Below, in pieces: positions 43,501 to 52,700 of a DNA stretch of 64,000 bases; the stretch's first letter is position 1; each line of letters begins with the position of its first letter. Below the pieces are notes generated by a model. The model had not been told where the DNA came from, ran no database searches, and saw nothing but the letters and a program-made list of their open reading frames with translations. This DNA is from Antedon bifida. Taxonomy: Eukaryota; Echinodermata; Crinoidea; Comatulida; Antedonidae. The DNA is taken from contig OY727097.1 of the NCBI GenBank assembly GCA_963402885.1, positions 7,068,001-7,132,000 on the forward strand. Direction: 5' to 3'. A program made the position numbers and the translations under genes.

Positions 43501-46500
43501 AATTTTTTTTAATAATATAATAATAATATCCTGGATTTAAAAAGCGACCTAATGATCAGTCCAACACACTGCTACCACTATCATTATGCTGATTTGTAGT
43601 AAAATCTGTAAACACTTTCTCTTCATTTTCAGGAAAAACGTGATTTGATTGATTGTGCCCAACTTTTATCAAATTCTGTAACCAATATTTTCAAACTGAC
43701 CAATGATGCGGTTGATAGATGTATGATCTTGACCAATGGCTATGATTCTCTTGGGCTCATTCAAGCTGTTAAGGTCTGAATTAAAATACTTGCTATCTAC
43801 AAAAACTAGGCATTTTTAGAAGTAGTAATTAATATATACATATCACAGGCACAGAATTAATTCTAAACTGCCCGGTAATATACTGAAAATTTATTAATTT
43901 GAAAGATTAGGAATGAGAATGAGAAAAAGTCCCCCCAACCAAGATTCAAACCCGGAACCTTCTGCTTGATATGCAGATATCCTAACCATTAGACCAATGG
44001 GACTTTCATGGTATATATATGCAGGAATAATTTTGGATCTGAAAATTTCAACAAATATTTTATTTTTTAACTTTAATTATTGATTTTATTTATATATAGT
44101 GTTTGTTTAGTCGTTATTGCAAGTCATTTAATGCATCCATCAGTAACTTACAAAGTGACTTTGAATCAAGTTCTTCTACATCAAGAGAACTTGGAGAAGA
44201 TTGGACAACTTTCCAGCATGCCCTCAAAGTCATACAAACATGTGGTAAGCTATTTAGCTGATTTTCTTGTAGTTGTATTGTAGGCAAAAATCATGGATGT
44301 AAAGCTCAAACTTTATGTGATGTGCCCATATATGCACATGATCATGTCATAACACTACCATATTTGGGCGGGTGCAGGTCAAGTCGGCCCCAAACCGTCT
44401 CGGCCAAAGTCAAGTCGGCCCCACGTCAAGTCGGCCTCAAGTCAACTCGGCCTCAAGTCAACTCGGCCTCACGTCAACTCGGCCAAAAACTAATCGGTCA
44501 ACTCGGCCACAATAAAGTATGGAACGCAAAAAGTGCTTAATATTATTATGATTATTACTATCCACTCTTTAAAAAAAATTAAGAAATAAGAAAAATACTC
44601 ATACAAAAAAATCATCTCATTGCCGATATGAATAGAAGTACCCGCGTGTTACAAAAACACATGCAGGTACCACATTTTAGTAAATCGAAGACGTAGGCCT
44701 ACGTTCCACCATGGAGCTAAAAATAGCTCCATGGTTCCACCGTTTGGTCATAGAAAAATGATCGTACATATTGTTTTTGTCCATGATTTGCGTTTTTAAA
44801 AAAGGGGAATCCCCCGGTCAGCGAAAACACGTAGCAGTTGTAGATATCGAAATAGCTGCCAAAGGTGCAGGGAGGCGCAGCTACGAATTGGTTTAAGATG
44901 TTGTCGCCTAATAAAATGCATACACTGAAGAAATCTACGCGTGATTCAACCATGGAGTTAACATTATACCTCAATGATTCAACCAAACAATCTTATTACA
45001 CCTAATAAATGTCCTCGCATATCGGACATGTTTATTGAATTTTGACGCACGAACGAACATACGCGCCCACGTACGTTCATCATCATTATTATTGGGCCTA
45101 CAATGTGTTCCTATTTATTATCCAAATGTTCATATTGTAATCATTAATAATAGTATGAATGCTAGCTTATTAATCAATTGTTTGTTATGCGCAATTTGAA
45201 CAATTTGTGCAATTTGAATTTTTATTAAGCGTAAATAAAGGAAAGTTGGTGAAATCCTTCTTATTTTTTTTGCTAAATGTATTATTGTCTAAATATTAAT
45301 ATTCATTAAAAGTCAGAATTATTCATAGGTAAAAAAATATAAAGAAATATTATTTTATCAATCCCCTTCCTTTGCACCTTTTGCATTCCATACTTTAACG
45401 GGGCCGAGTTGACCGATTATTTTTTGGCCGAGTTGACGTGAGGCCGAGTTGACTTGAGGCCGAGTTGACTTGAGGCCGAGTTGACTTGGGGCCGACTTGA
45501 CTTGGGGCCGACTTGACTTTGGCCGAGACGGTTTAGGGCCGACTTGGATCGAAATCTATTTGGGCATATCGCTACCATTTTTGGGTACATCACACTTTGT
45601 TGTCAAACTAGCTAGTGTAGACAGAGCTTTAATAATATACAAATAATGAATGTTTAATTACATTTCAGGTGAATTGCTTCTTGGAATGGAGGATTTTGAA
45701 ATTAGTCTGAGTGGGGCTATTCTCTCGTCAACAGCTGCTCATCAGTGTGAAGCATTCTCCCCCACAGCACTACCACAGAAGTCTAGGTATTATTGCTAGT
45801 ATCTTTTATTTACCTGATGTTTTCTTCTCACAATGAGACCAAGACAGAACCAAGTTCTGCCTTATGTATTCAGTGGCTCCAACACATTTTTAAAATATTT
45901 ATTTGAGCCAGAATCCCACAATGTTTCAGGTAACTTGTACAAGCAGTTGGTAATAAAAACATACATATTCTTGAAAAAGCCTATCATTTATATAAAGTGG
46001 CTAATTAATTTGGTTCCTATTTCTGTAGCCCAGTAATTACCAGTGCGTTCACAGACTACAATTACCTGTTAGAAAACAATCCAACCAAGTACCAGGATTT
46101 ACTGAGACTCATCCACAATATAAAACAAGGTAAAACTAAACTCATTTTTTTCATTCTTATTTCTCAAAATGGAATGCCTTTGGAATGCCTTGTCAAAAAC
46201 TAGCCTAGGCAAGTCATAAGTCTTATAGCTGACGATTCCTTTTATACTGTATCTCCTGTGTGAAACATACTTATTTGATGGCATTTTGATTGTCACAATT
46301 TTCAAGCATGCATTGTGTGTGTGAACAGATGCTTGCATGAAAGATTTATGTTTCATATTGATATACTAATTTTTTTTAAATACTGTTGCTTTCAGAAAAT
46401 AGTTCATCAGTTATGGATGATCCAATGAAAGGTCTTAAGAAGGTCAATGAGCATGCTCATAAGTTTGCATTTGAACTAGTGTTTAGGCAACTTGAAAAAC

Positions 46501-48133
46501 AGCTGGTGCAGATTTCATACATGGAGGTACTGTAATAATATCATGTATAATATTGAAATAAACTGAAACTTTACATAAACATAAAAACATTTGGTATAAC
46601 CACTCATCCCCGCCAATATATTTTCCAAATTCAAAATGTCTTTATTGCTTTTTTTTTAAAGGTTTGGACGTCAGAAGGTGGTGTTCTTTCAGCTGATCTT
46701 CCAACATTCAGTTTGTCTCCACAGGAGTACATCACTAAGGTATAGAATGACTAATAATTTTAACAATTGTACTGGTCATTTTATCATCAACAAATGTAAA
46801 GGCTAAATTTGCTTACTGTGTGTTGGTTTTTAAAATGTTTAGATTGGACAGTATTTGATGACATTACCTCAACAACTTGAACCATTCACTTCACAAGAGA
46901 ATCCAGCTTTAGCAAAAGCACTGGAGACTGGGAGGCTACCCTTCCCTCCTGAGCAAGGTAGGCTTTATAAACATTTGTATGTTGTAACATTAGGTATGAG
47001 TTTTGCAGTTTTTCATCAGATTTTTATAGCTCTTTTTATAACTCCTATTCAAACATTAACATACTATATAATTCAATACTAATATGTCATTTACATACAG
47101 GTGGCCTTGAGGTAGAACATCTGGCCGACTACTGGCTTGGTGCGATTGCACGTGGGGTCATGTATACATACGTAGAAGCCATCTTGAAAATTGACGAGTT
47201 GACGGCACATGCAGCGAGGCAACTTGTCACAGATATAGGTGAGTTTATGAAATTAAATGGAAAAGGGGGTTGGGGGTCCGAATGTTGAAATTTGTGTTGT
47301 TTTTCGTCCATTGATTAAGTTAGAAATTTGGCAGAATTCCTATGTGCATTTCTTATAATTTTAAAAATACACTAGATATGTTAATACTGTAACTCAGGGT
47401 AGAATGCTAGCAACCATATGCAAGTATTGCAATGGGTTCATGCCTACAGTAGTAGTAATATACCATATGTACATAACTACATCTCTCTTGTGCATGTATG
47501 ATACCATAAAAATAATGAAAATATTTTCCAAACATGAAAAGATTTTGTTTTCATACACGAAAAAAAAGTACTATTAAACGATCGTTTAATAGTGCGTACT
47601 ATTGCACACCATGTGACCCACATTTGTCCAATCAAATGACAGGAATTTATTTAGGTGTTATATAAAAGCCATTATTAGATATCACATAGATATAGGTATA
47701 GGTAGGTATGTTATAAGCTGCTATTACTACCATATACTATATTAAAATCTTGTCTACTTAATATATATTACAGATTATCTGTGCAATGTACTAGATGCAT
47801 TTGGCCTTCCAGCCTCTACTGATTTAAGACACGTAGAAAAACTGCTTGAAACGCCAGTCTCACAGTAAGTTTTGAAAAAGTCCATATTTCTGATAAAGCC
47901 TCATTTATATTATTCATGTGAAAGTCATAAATATGAGCTTTTATGTTCATATAAAGTAGGAAAACAGAAATATTTTATTAATTTAAATTTATTAATTTAA
48001 AACTATTTTCATTTATAGGGCACTGTTTTATTATTCTCTTTTATTTTACAGTTATGATGAAATTACTGGAGCGATCCCATCTCGTCTTTGTCATGTAATT
48101 TTAAAACTTAAGAAGCACCATGAAGATAGGTAG
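37545..48133 (+). CDS. COG7: COG7, conserved oligomeric Golgi complex subunit 7 (21 coding exons)
   Basis: Exons: 37545-37547, 37888-37980, 38201-38245, 38814-38954, 39616-39774, 39973-40008, 40379-40499, 41789-41871, 42481-42744, 43038-43092, 43362-43489, 43633-43773, 44100-44244, 45669-45786, 46029-46129, 46396-46526, 46662-46739, 46843-46957, 47101-47238, 47774-47864, 48052-48133. Phases agree throughout; 755 residues (human 770). It is a lobe B subunit of the COG tethering complex, which brings retrograde vesicles to the Golgi and keeps glycosylation enzymes in place. Matches to recalled human COG7 run from the start ([21 protein letters not shown], human [21 protein letters not shown]) through VKSRMQ, MPQL-like [21 protein letters not shown] and the [10 protein letters not shown] block near the end. 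The first coding exon holds only the ATG, followed directly by GTGAGT. Introns are loaded with MITEs and one nested foldback element; none disrupts an exon. Confidence 0.95.
38445..38690 (+). mobile_element. Possible LINE 3' end with GAAT tail (COG7 intron 3)
   Basis: A unique-looking stretch ends GTAAATAAAATGAATGAATG then AATAAAAAA. Short tandem tails of this kind close many non-LTR elements. No coding part was recognised. Confidence 0.4.
39006..39381 (+). mobile_element. LINE 3' end with ATT tail (COG7 intron 4)
   Basis: The segment encodes, with at least one frameshift, a piece resembling the C terminus of a non-LTR retrotransposon ORF2 ([20 protein letters not shown] then a stop at about 39201-39203), a 3' untranslated region, and an ATTATTATTATT tail at 39367-39381. 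CR1- or L2-like is my guess. Strongly 5'-truncated, as usual for LINEs. Confidence 0.6.
40515..40610 (+). mobile_element. MITE family A, worn copy (COG7 intron 7)
   Basis: ATAAAGTTGTCGTCAGATTT is a worn end; TAATGTGATGTGCCTATATA and TGGACATGATGATGTTACAT are clear family A interior. It is right after exon 7 and next to another copy at 40628. Confidence 0.6.
40628..40722 (+). mobile_element. MITE family A, right-truncated copy (COG7 intron 7)
   Basis: TAAAGCTCTGTCTACACTAT start, then GGACATGATGATATATCACT and CCATATTTTGGTATATTACA; the closing end is missing. Confidence 0.75.
40950..41014 (-). pseudogene. tRNA-like sequence (COG7 intron 7)
   Basis: On the minus strand it reads GTGGCGCAGCGATGGAAGCG (box A-like), a loop with CTTGCGA, then CGAGTTAAAATCC (box B-like). 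TGC sits where the anticodon would be (Ala), but arm pairing is poor. Best taken as a tRNA relic or SINE head. Confidence 0.4.
41188..41344 (+). CDS. Candidate small exon with ATG inside COG7 intron 7 (unproven)
   Basis: An ATG frame of 52 codons ([20 protein letters not shown]...) runs into a good donor, AAG|GTAAGG at 41344/41345. The region upstream (about 40730-41187) is richer in CG dinucleotides than its surroundings, as for a promoter. I do not recognise the peptide. It may be the first exon of a nested or alternative transcript or part of a repeat; there is no second exon that I could join to it. Confidence 0.25.
41470..41654. mobile_element. Inverted-repeat element, about 185 bp (COG7 intron 7)
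   Basis: Ends ACAGATATCGCC and GGCAATATCTGT are inverted, followed inward by AATATAAGATTTAACATCCC against GGGGATGTCAAATCTTATAT and GATATTATGTTCTCGGGGAA against its inverse. Flanking ATAATAT on both sides (left ending about 41470, right from about 41656) looks like a target duplication of about 7 bp. Only copy in the window. Confidence 0.7.
41655..41729 (+). mobile_element. MITE family A, right half only (COG7 intron 7)
   Basis: TATCACTACCATATTTGGGC through ACTAGTTTGATAATGTAGAC. It starts exactly where the neighbouring inverted-repeat element ends; the left half was not found on its other side. Confidence 0.7.
41972..42115 (+). mobile_element. MITE family A copy (COG7 intron 8)
   Basis: ATAAAGTTTGACAAAAAAAG, then the duplicated word AAATATGGTAGTGAT, ATATGACATCATTATGTCCA, and the end TTTGATAGTGTAGACAGAGC. 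The outer left end is trimmed. Confidence 0.8.
42361..42437. mobile_element. Short inverted-repeat element, about 77 bp (COG7 intron 8)
   Basis: GAGAATCAATATCATACGTC-ATTTAATG on the left is mirrored by CATTAAATGCCTCATGATAT-TGATTCTC on the right, arms about 28 bp and loop about 20 bp. It ends 43 bp before exon 9, in branch-point territory. Confidence 0.65.
43113..43274 (+). mobile_element. MITE family A copy (COG7 intron 10)
   Basis: TTAAGCTCTGTCTACACTAT start, TATGGTAGTGATATGACATC interior, AAAGTTTGATAGTGTAGCTT end, slightly rearranged at the terminus. Confidence 0.85.
43925..44007 (-). pseudogene. tRNA-like sequence, Glu/Asp-like (COG7 intron 12)
   Basis: Minus strand: TCCCATTGGTCTAATGGTTA then GGATATCTGC, a 7-base loop ATATCAA, GCAGA, and GGGTTTGAATCTTGG as T arm. 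The first part matches tRNA-Glu (TCCCATATGGTCTAGCGGTT). The loop would give anticodon ATC, and the acceptor stem does not pair properly, so it is a tRNA relic. Outer AAAGTCCC and GGGGACTTT pair perfectly. Confidence 0.6.
44288..44369 (+). mobile_element. MITE family A, left half, split by the foldback element
   Basis: Worn left end (AGCTCAAACTTTATGTGATG), then CATATATGCACATGATCATG and ACACTACCATATTTGGGC. It continues after the insertion at 45557-45632. Confidence 0.8.
44710..44733. mobile_element. Mini-hairpin element (24 bp) with perfect 7-bp target duplication
   Basis: CATGGAGCTA then AAAA then TAGCTCCATG. Flanked by GTTCCAC at 44703-44709 and 44734-44740. It sits in the middle of the foldback element. 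Confidence 0.85.
44951..44976. mobile_element. Mini-hairpin element (26 bp, worn) with perfect 7-bp target duplication
   Basis: Starts CATGGAGTTAAC and ends CCTCAATG, an imperfect palindrome. Flanked by ATTCAAC at 44944-44950 and 44977-44983. It is the second such hairpin in the middle of the foldback element. Confidence 0.75.
45557..45632 (+). mobile_element. MITE family A, right half, split by the foldback element
   Basis: TATTTGGGCATATCGCTACC through TGTCAAACTAGCTAGTGTAG and ACAGAGCTTTA. It resumes the copy begun at 44288, with the 9-bp duplication at the join. Confidence 0.85.
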
Positions 48134-49650
48134 AAAAGAGAAATAACAATATATATTATATACGACCCGCAAGCGAGTTTCTACTTCGTGTTCAGTGAAC
48201 AAATCTAGTTCATTTAAAGTGGATGTTCCTAAAACATTATATGTATTGCTATGGTAAATCATATATGTTTTAACAGACTACCATTCCTTCTTTGCCACGT
48301 AGGGGCAGATCCAGGAATTCAGGAATTTTTAAACGGAGGAGTGCTATTACATATAATATTAATAGTGAGACACTAGCTTTATCCCATTGTATACCATGCA
48401 AGGACAAAATTCAGTCAAACACAAATTCCATTTCTGAGTTTTAATTTACCATACCATTTACCACCAACAAACTATCAGTTTTATAATATACACCTCCTAA
48501 TATACAATGTAATACTTTGTTTATCAAATATCAATAGAATCTTATCTACTCTACATGGTTATGGGTTAAATCTATTTTTTTTGTACTTATAAATAGATTA
48601 TAAGTTCTTTTTAAAATTAAATAATATTTATTGCAATTATGTAAACTGTCTATTATTTTATCAGCTATATTTTACATTCCAAAAAACATAATGAAATACA
48701 TCAACATTGGTATTGTTATATATACACAAATCAAGTACAAAGTACTGTAATGTAAAACTGAATTAATTTCTTTAAAGAAAAAATGTCTTTATTGAGCATT
48801 GTTTCGACAGCTTTCTAATTTTGAATATTTCAATATTAATTTCACTATATTGCATAATCTTTAATAATATGGTGGTAGTGCAATTTGAGAGATGCAACAT
48901 TACAGAACTTTTTACATCATTACTCTTTTATACAATTATCCTAAATTTGCACTCGACACAATTAAACTGCATCAGAATATAACATGCCATTCATTAACAG
49001 AACACAACCAATTACAACACATACTTTGGATCTATTATATCAAACCTAAAGCCTTGGTATGGTCATATTTAAATTTAAAATATATGTGGAGTCAAACCAA
49101 ATACGAGTTCCATTTTCTCAGATCTGCTTAAATATAATATTAAGAGCACAGAAGGTTTTACAACATCTACCAAATACTACTACCAACCATACTGTAGGGT
49201 ATAAAACAATACTCTCAATATAACTGAAAGCCAAATAGCCGATTATCAATATTTTTATCCAACTGAAAACTGTATTGGAATGTTCGTGAACTATAAATTG
49301 CGATATAAATTAATGATTTTTTCAAATTTTTTGTGGTGGTTGGGCGTTTAGAATCTAAAATCAGATTGAAAAGCACCATGCTATTAAATGTAACATTCAC
49401 AACCAGCAAAATAAATAGTAAATTTTAAAATTAATAGAGAAAATTATTAAACAAACTTTAAATCAATTGACTTCAAGTCAATTTTTAAAAGTAACTATCC
49501 CATGTATACAATAAATTAATAATTCATTTTTATTTATTCTGTGTGTGTATACAGGTGTTCTTGCATAATAATTAGGCCATAACCAGAAAAAGATACAATG
49601 CAATAGATTCTTTGCCATCAACCTTTTTTTGGCGCCAATCATTACCAAGT
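48134..49650. other. Spacer between the convergent COG7 and ATP6AP2 genes
   Basis: The two stop codons are 1.6 kb apart and both 3' untranslated regions must end here. Very AT-rich. A GGGGCAGATCCAGGAATTCA word at 48302 resembles the repeat at 22965. No gene seen. Confidence 0.5.
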
Positions 49651-49656
49651 GCTGAT

Positions 49657-49662
49657 TTTATT
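49657..49662 (-). promoter_or_regulatory. Candidate polyadenylation signal of ATP6AP2
   Basis: AATAAA on the minus strand, about 107 bases after the ATP6AP2 stop codon. Confidence 0.45.
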
Positions 49663-49768
49663 TTTATCCTTAATTCATAAATAAACTGATGCGTGCACTT
49701 GAATGTCATTTTTGTGTGTGGGAAAAAAGTAGTGCCCTCTAATTTGATGATTTAAGATGAAAGATGAT

Positions 49769-52700
49769 TTAATCCATCTTTATCCTCTGACTGGTCATTC
49801 GGTAAATGATTGTGTCGCCAGGATCCATGTACCACATTCCATATGCTGTAGCATACACCACTAGGACTAGAATTACTGACAACCAGAGGATGATGTTGAA
49901 TATTGCAGAGAAATCTTCACTCCTCGCAAAGACATTTAGGCTGTCTTTAGTTGGGTTTTCCTGGGTAGGACAGATATAAAAATATTAACATTAATAAATC
50001 AAACCATGCCAGGATTATATTTTGTTCAATACTACTCCACTAGGCTAATTATTACCAATGTGCAAAATTGCCAGCCCATCTAATTTACATACAAAAATGG
50101 AGATGGAAACCGGTAAAATAAGTTTTAAAACGATCAAGACATACACTAAATAGAACAGGAATGGGTGTATAAATCCAAATAAGTAACTTGATAAATCATA
50201 AGGAACAGATGATCACATTGCTTACAATGCGGGTATTTTCTCAAGTTGCGTTTTAGTGGGAACCAAACTGGATTCAGCACATGCAACACAAGTGAATTGA
50301 CCAATCACACGCAATAGTTTGGGTGATCCTTTGTGTTGTGGAAACTTTAGAGAGTAAAGATCTGTCCACACTATCAAACTTTATGACAAAAAAATGTGCC
50401 TATATATGGACATGATGATGTCATATCACTACCATATTTGGGCACATCACACTTTTTTGTCACTAGCAGTAGGCAGAGCTTTAGATGCAATGTAGGTGTA
50501 ATGGGATGCTACAGTGCAATGGTAACTTACCTCAGTTGCTAGTATAGACCTTCCCATACGATGTTCAAAATGTGGTAGTCTTTGGGTTGTGACAGCCATA
50601 ACTACAGCATTATTGTCGTATAGTTTCATAAATCCACTTGAAAGCTACACAAATTGGTAAAAAAAATATAACAATAAATAAATATTATCTTTATTATTAG
50701 TAGTAATATCTTGATCAGAAGCGAGTATAAGACCATACTCTGGTATAATCCCACCCCAACTTTTGACTAATTTTTATGCAAAATGAGGCACTCTGGTATA
50801 AGCCCACCCATTAATTCGAAGATCTACAGTAGGTTCCGTAATACATTAAATATTGAATATTAAAAAATTGAATACACAGTACATATGCTGTTTTTGACGA
50901 CATGCATTTTTGGATCCTCGGGTATAAGCCCACCCCTCAAACTTGACGTGACTTCATGTTCAAGGGGGGGGTGGGGTGGGATTACACCCGCGTCAGTACG
51001 GTATTATTACATAAGGTTGGCTGACAACATATTTTGGTAGTTCAAGTATAAGAATTCTTGCTACTAATAGTTTATTTTATCTAGGCCTATATTAAAGTGA
51101 AGTTTTCTTAAGCCCTGTTCCCACTATGGTACAATGCAACAGCATATGATGCCAGATGTCCTAGTGGGAACCAAGCTTTACTCACCTGTGATAAAAATGA
51201 TTCTAACACAGCACTTGCTTCTTTAGCTTCAGTAGATTTGGGCCCATGTTGTACTTGTATCGCTCTTAACCCGTACAGGGTAAAGGCCATAGAGTCCGGC
51301 ACGTTATCATCTACCATTGCCTTGTTTTTAGTTAGCTACAAAATTATAAAGGTACTTTAGTAAGTTAGTAAAAGTACACTGGCAGTGCATACTCAAAAAT
51401 GCTATACCACAGAGGAAGATGTGGATAATTTATCAGATAGTCTATATTGCTTGACAACTTTGTAACATGACCACAGTGCTGATTTTGCTACTTTCCCTGT
51501 GAAAACTGTGATAGGCTTCAATAATTCAACATTTAATTACCATCAGGAATAAATTATTATTAGGGAAATGTTACTGCCATGAATACATACTGTAGTACTG
51601 TGACTAAGCAAGGATTAGAACCCAGTCTCATAGATATGGAGTGAGTGACCAAGTGGTTAAGAAAGTGGAACCATAATCCATAGCCATAATGTTGGCATGG
51701 GTTCGCAACTCACTCGCTCAATAGTTCCTAGTGTACACAAAATGTTCACTTTAAAAACCTAGCCATGGACAGAGGAGAGAGCTCCTTAATTGGACGCACT
51801 GACATGAGCCTTGGGAGGAAAACATGTAGTTGAAAAATGTTACATCTAAAGCTCTGTCTACACTTTCAAAGTTATGTGACAAAAAAATGCACATGTATAT
51901 ATAGACATGATGTCATACCACAACCATATTTGGGCATATCAATACCATATTTGGGCACATCACACTTTTTTTATCAAACTAGTTTGATAGTGTAGACAGA
52001 GCTGAAGTCCACATCACCGCGAGCAATGATCTATTGTTGGAATGGTGCTATATACAATAATTTATTTTTATGTTCAGATACTGCGTGCCACTATTCTTTA
52101 GTTTCATACTTACAGCTTCTAGTGCATTCTGGAGCATCTGTAGTTCACTGAAGAACTGTAAATGTGCAGGCTTTGAGATGTTCAAACTCAGGGCTTCATA
52201 GTTATGAATAATTGAATTCTCGCCATGAACAAGACTGGGCAACAAAGCATCTAAACTGTCAGGCATGTTCCCAAATATATTAGGATATTGAGATCCTAAA
52301 CTGAAAATCTGTAAAAAATATGTGTAATGGTTTCATTTCAATTATTTTGTCTCCATAAAAATATGTGTAATGCTTTCATTTCATTTTCATTTCAATTGTT
52401 TTTTCTCCATAAAAATACAATTTACAAAACATGGACAAAGAACAAGAAAAAAACAACACACAAAACAAGGCAGAGACAGGATTCCTAAAAAGCGAACTTA
52501 ATCACTATCTAGTAGATCTCCTGCTTCTTACTGTAGAAACTTAAATACTGTATAGACTTATGAATGATAAACGATCTGACTTTCCATTGTATTGTACGGA
52601 CTACTGCAGAGGCAGTAAGTATCAGGTTTTATTTAATAATCCACATAATTTAATACATCTGTATAGACTTATGAATGATAAACAATCTGACTTTCTATTG

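Larger units (their letters stand above)
44370..45556. mobile_element. TU-like foldback transposon, 1187 bp, inserted in a MITE (COG7 intron 13)
   Basis: Long inverted ends of about 170-180 bp (44370-44538 and 45375-45556). Each outer part is a run of about seven 15-bp units of the type GTCAAGTCGGCCCCA or GTCAACTCGGCCTCA; each inner part has AAAGTATGGAA(C/T)GCAAAA. The middle, about 835 bp, has no convincing gene. It is flanked by a 9-bp duplication TATTTGGGC (44361-44369 and 45557-45565), lying within a family A MITE. Sea urchin TU elements are known to have long inverted repeats with 15-bp tandem outer units; I recall 8-bp duplications for them. It carries no transposase, so it depends on another element. 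Confidence 0.9.

Noticed and set aside
44717-44986. 89-codon frame in the centre of the foldback element
   Set aside because: No transposase motif, and it runs across two later hairpin insertions, so it is not an ancestral gene of the element.
47579-47600. Perfect 22-bp palindrome CTATTAAACGATCGTTTAAT plus AG
   Set aside because: Looked like another mini-hairpin, but its ends differ from CATGGAG and no 7-bp duplication flanks it.
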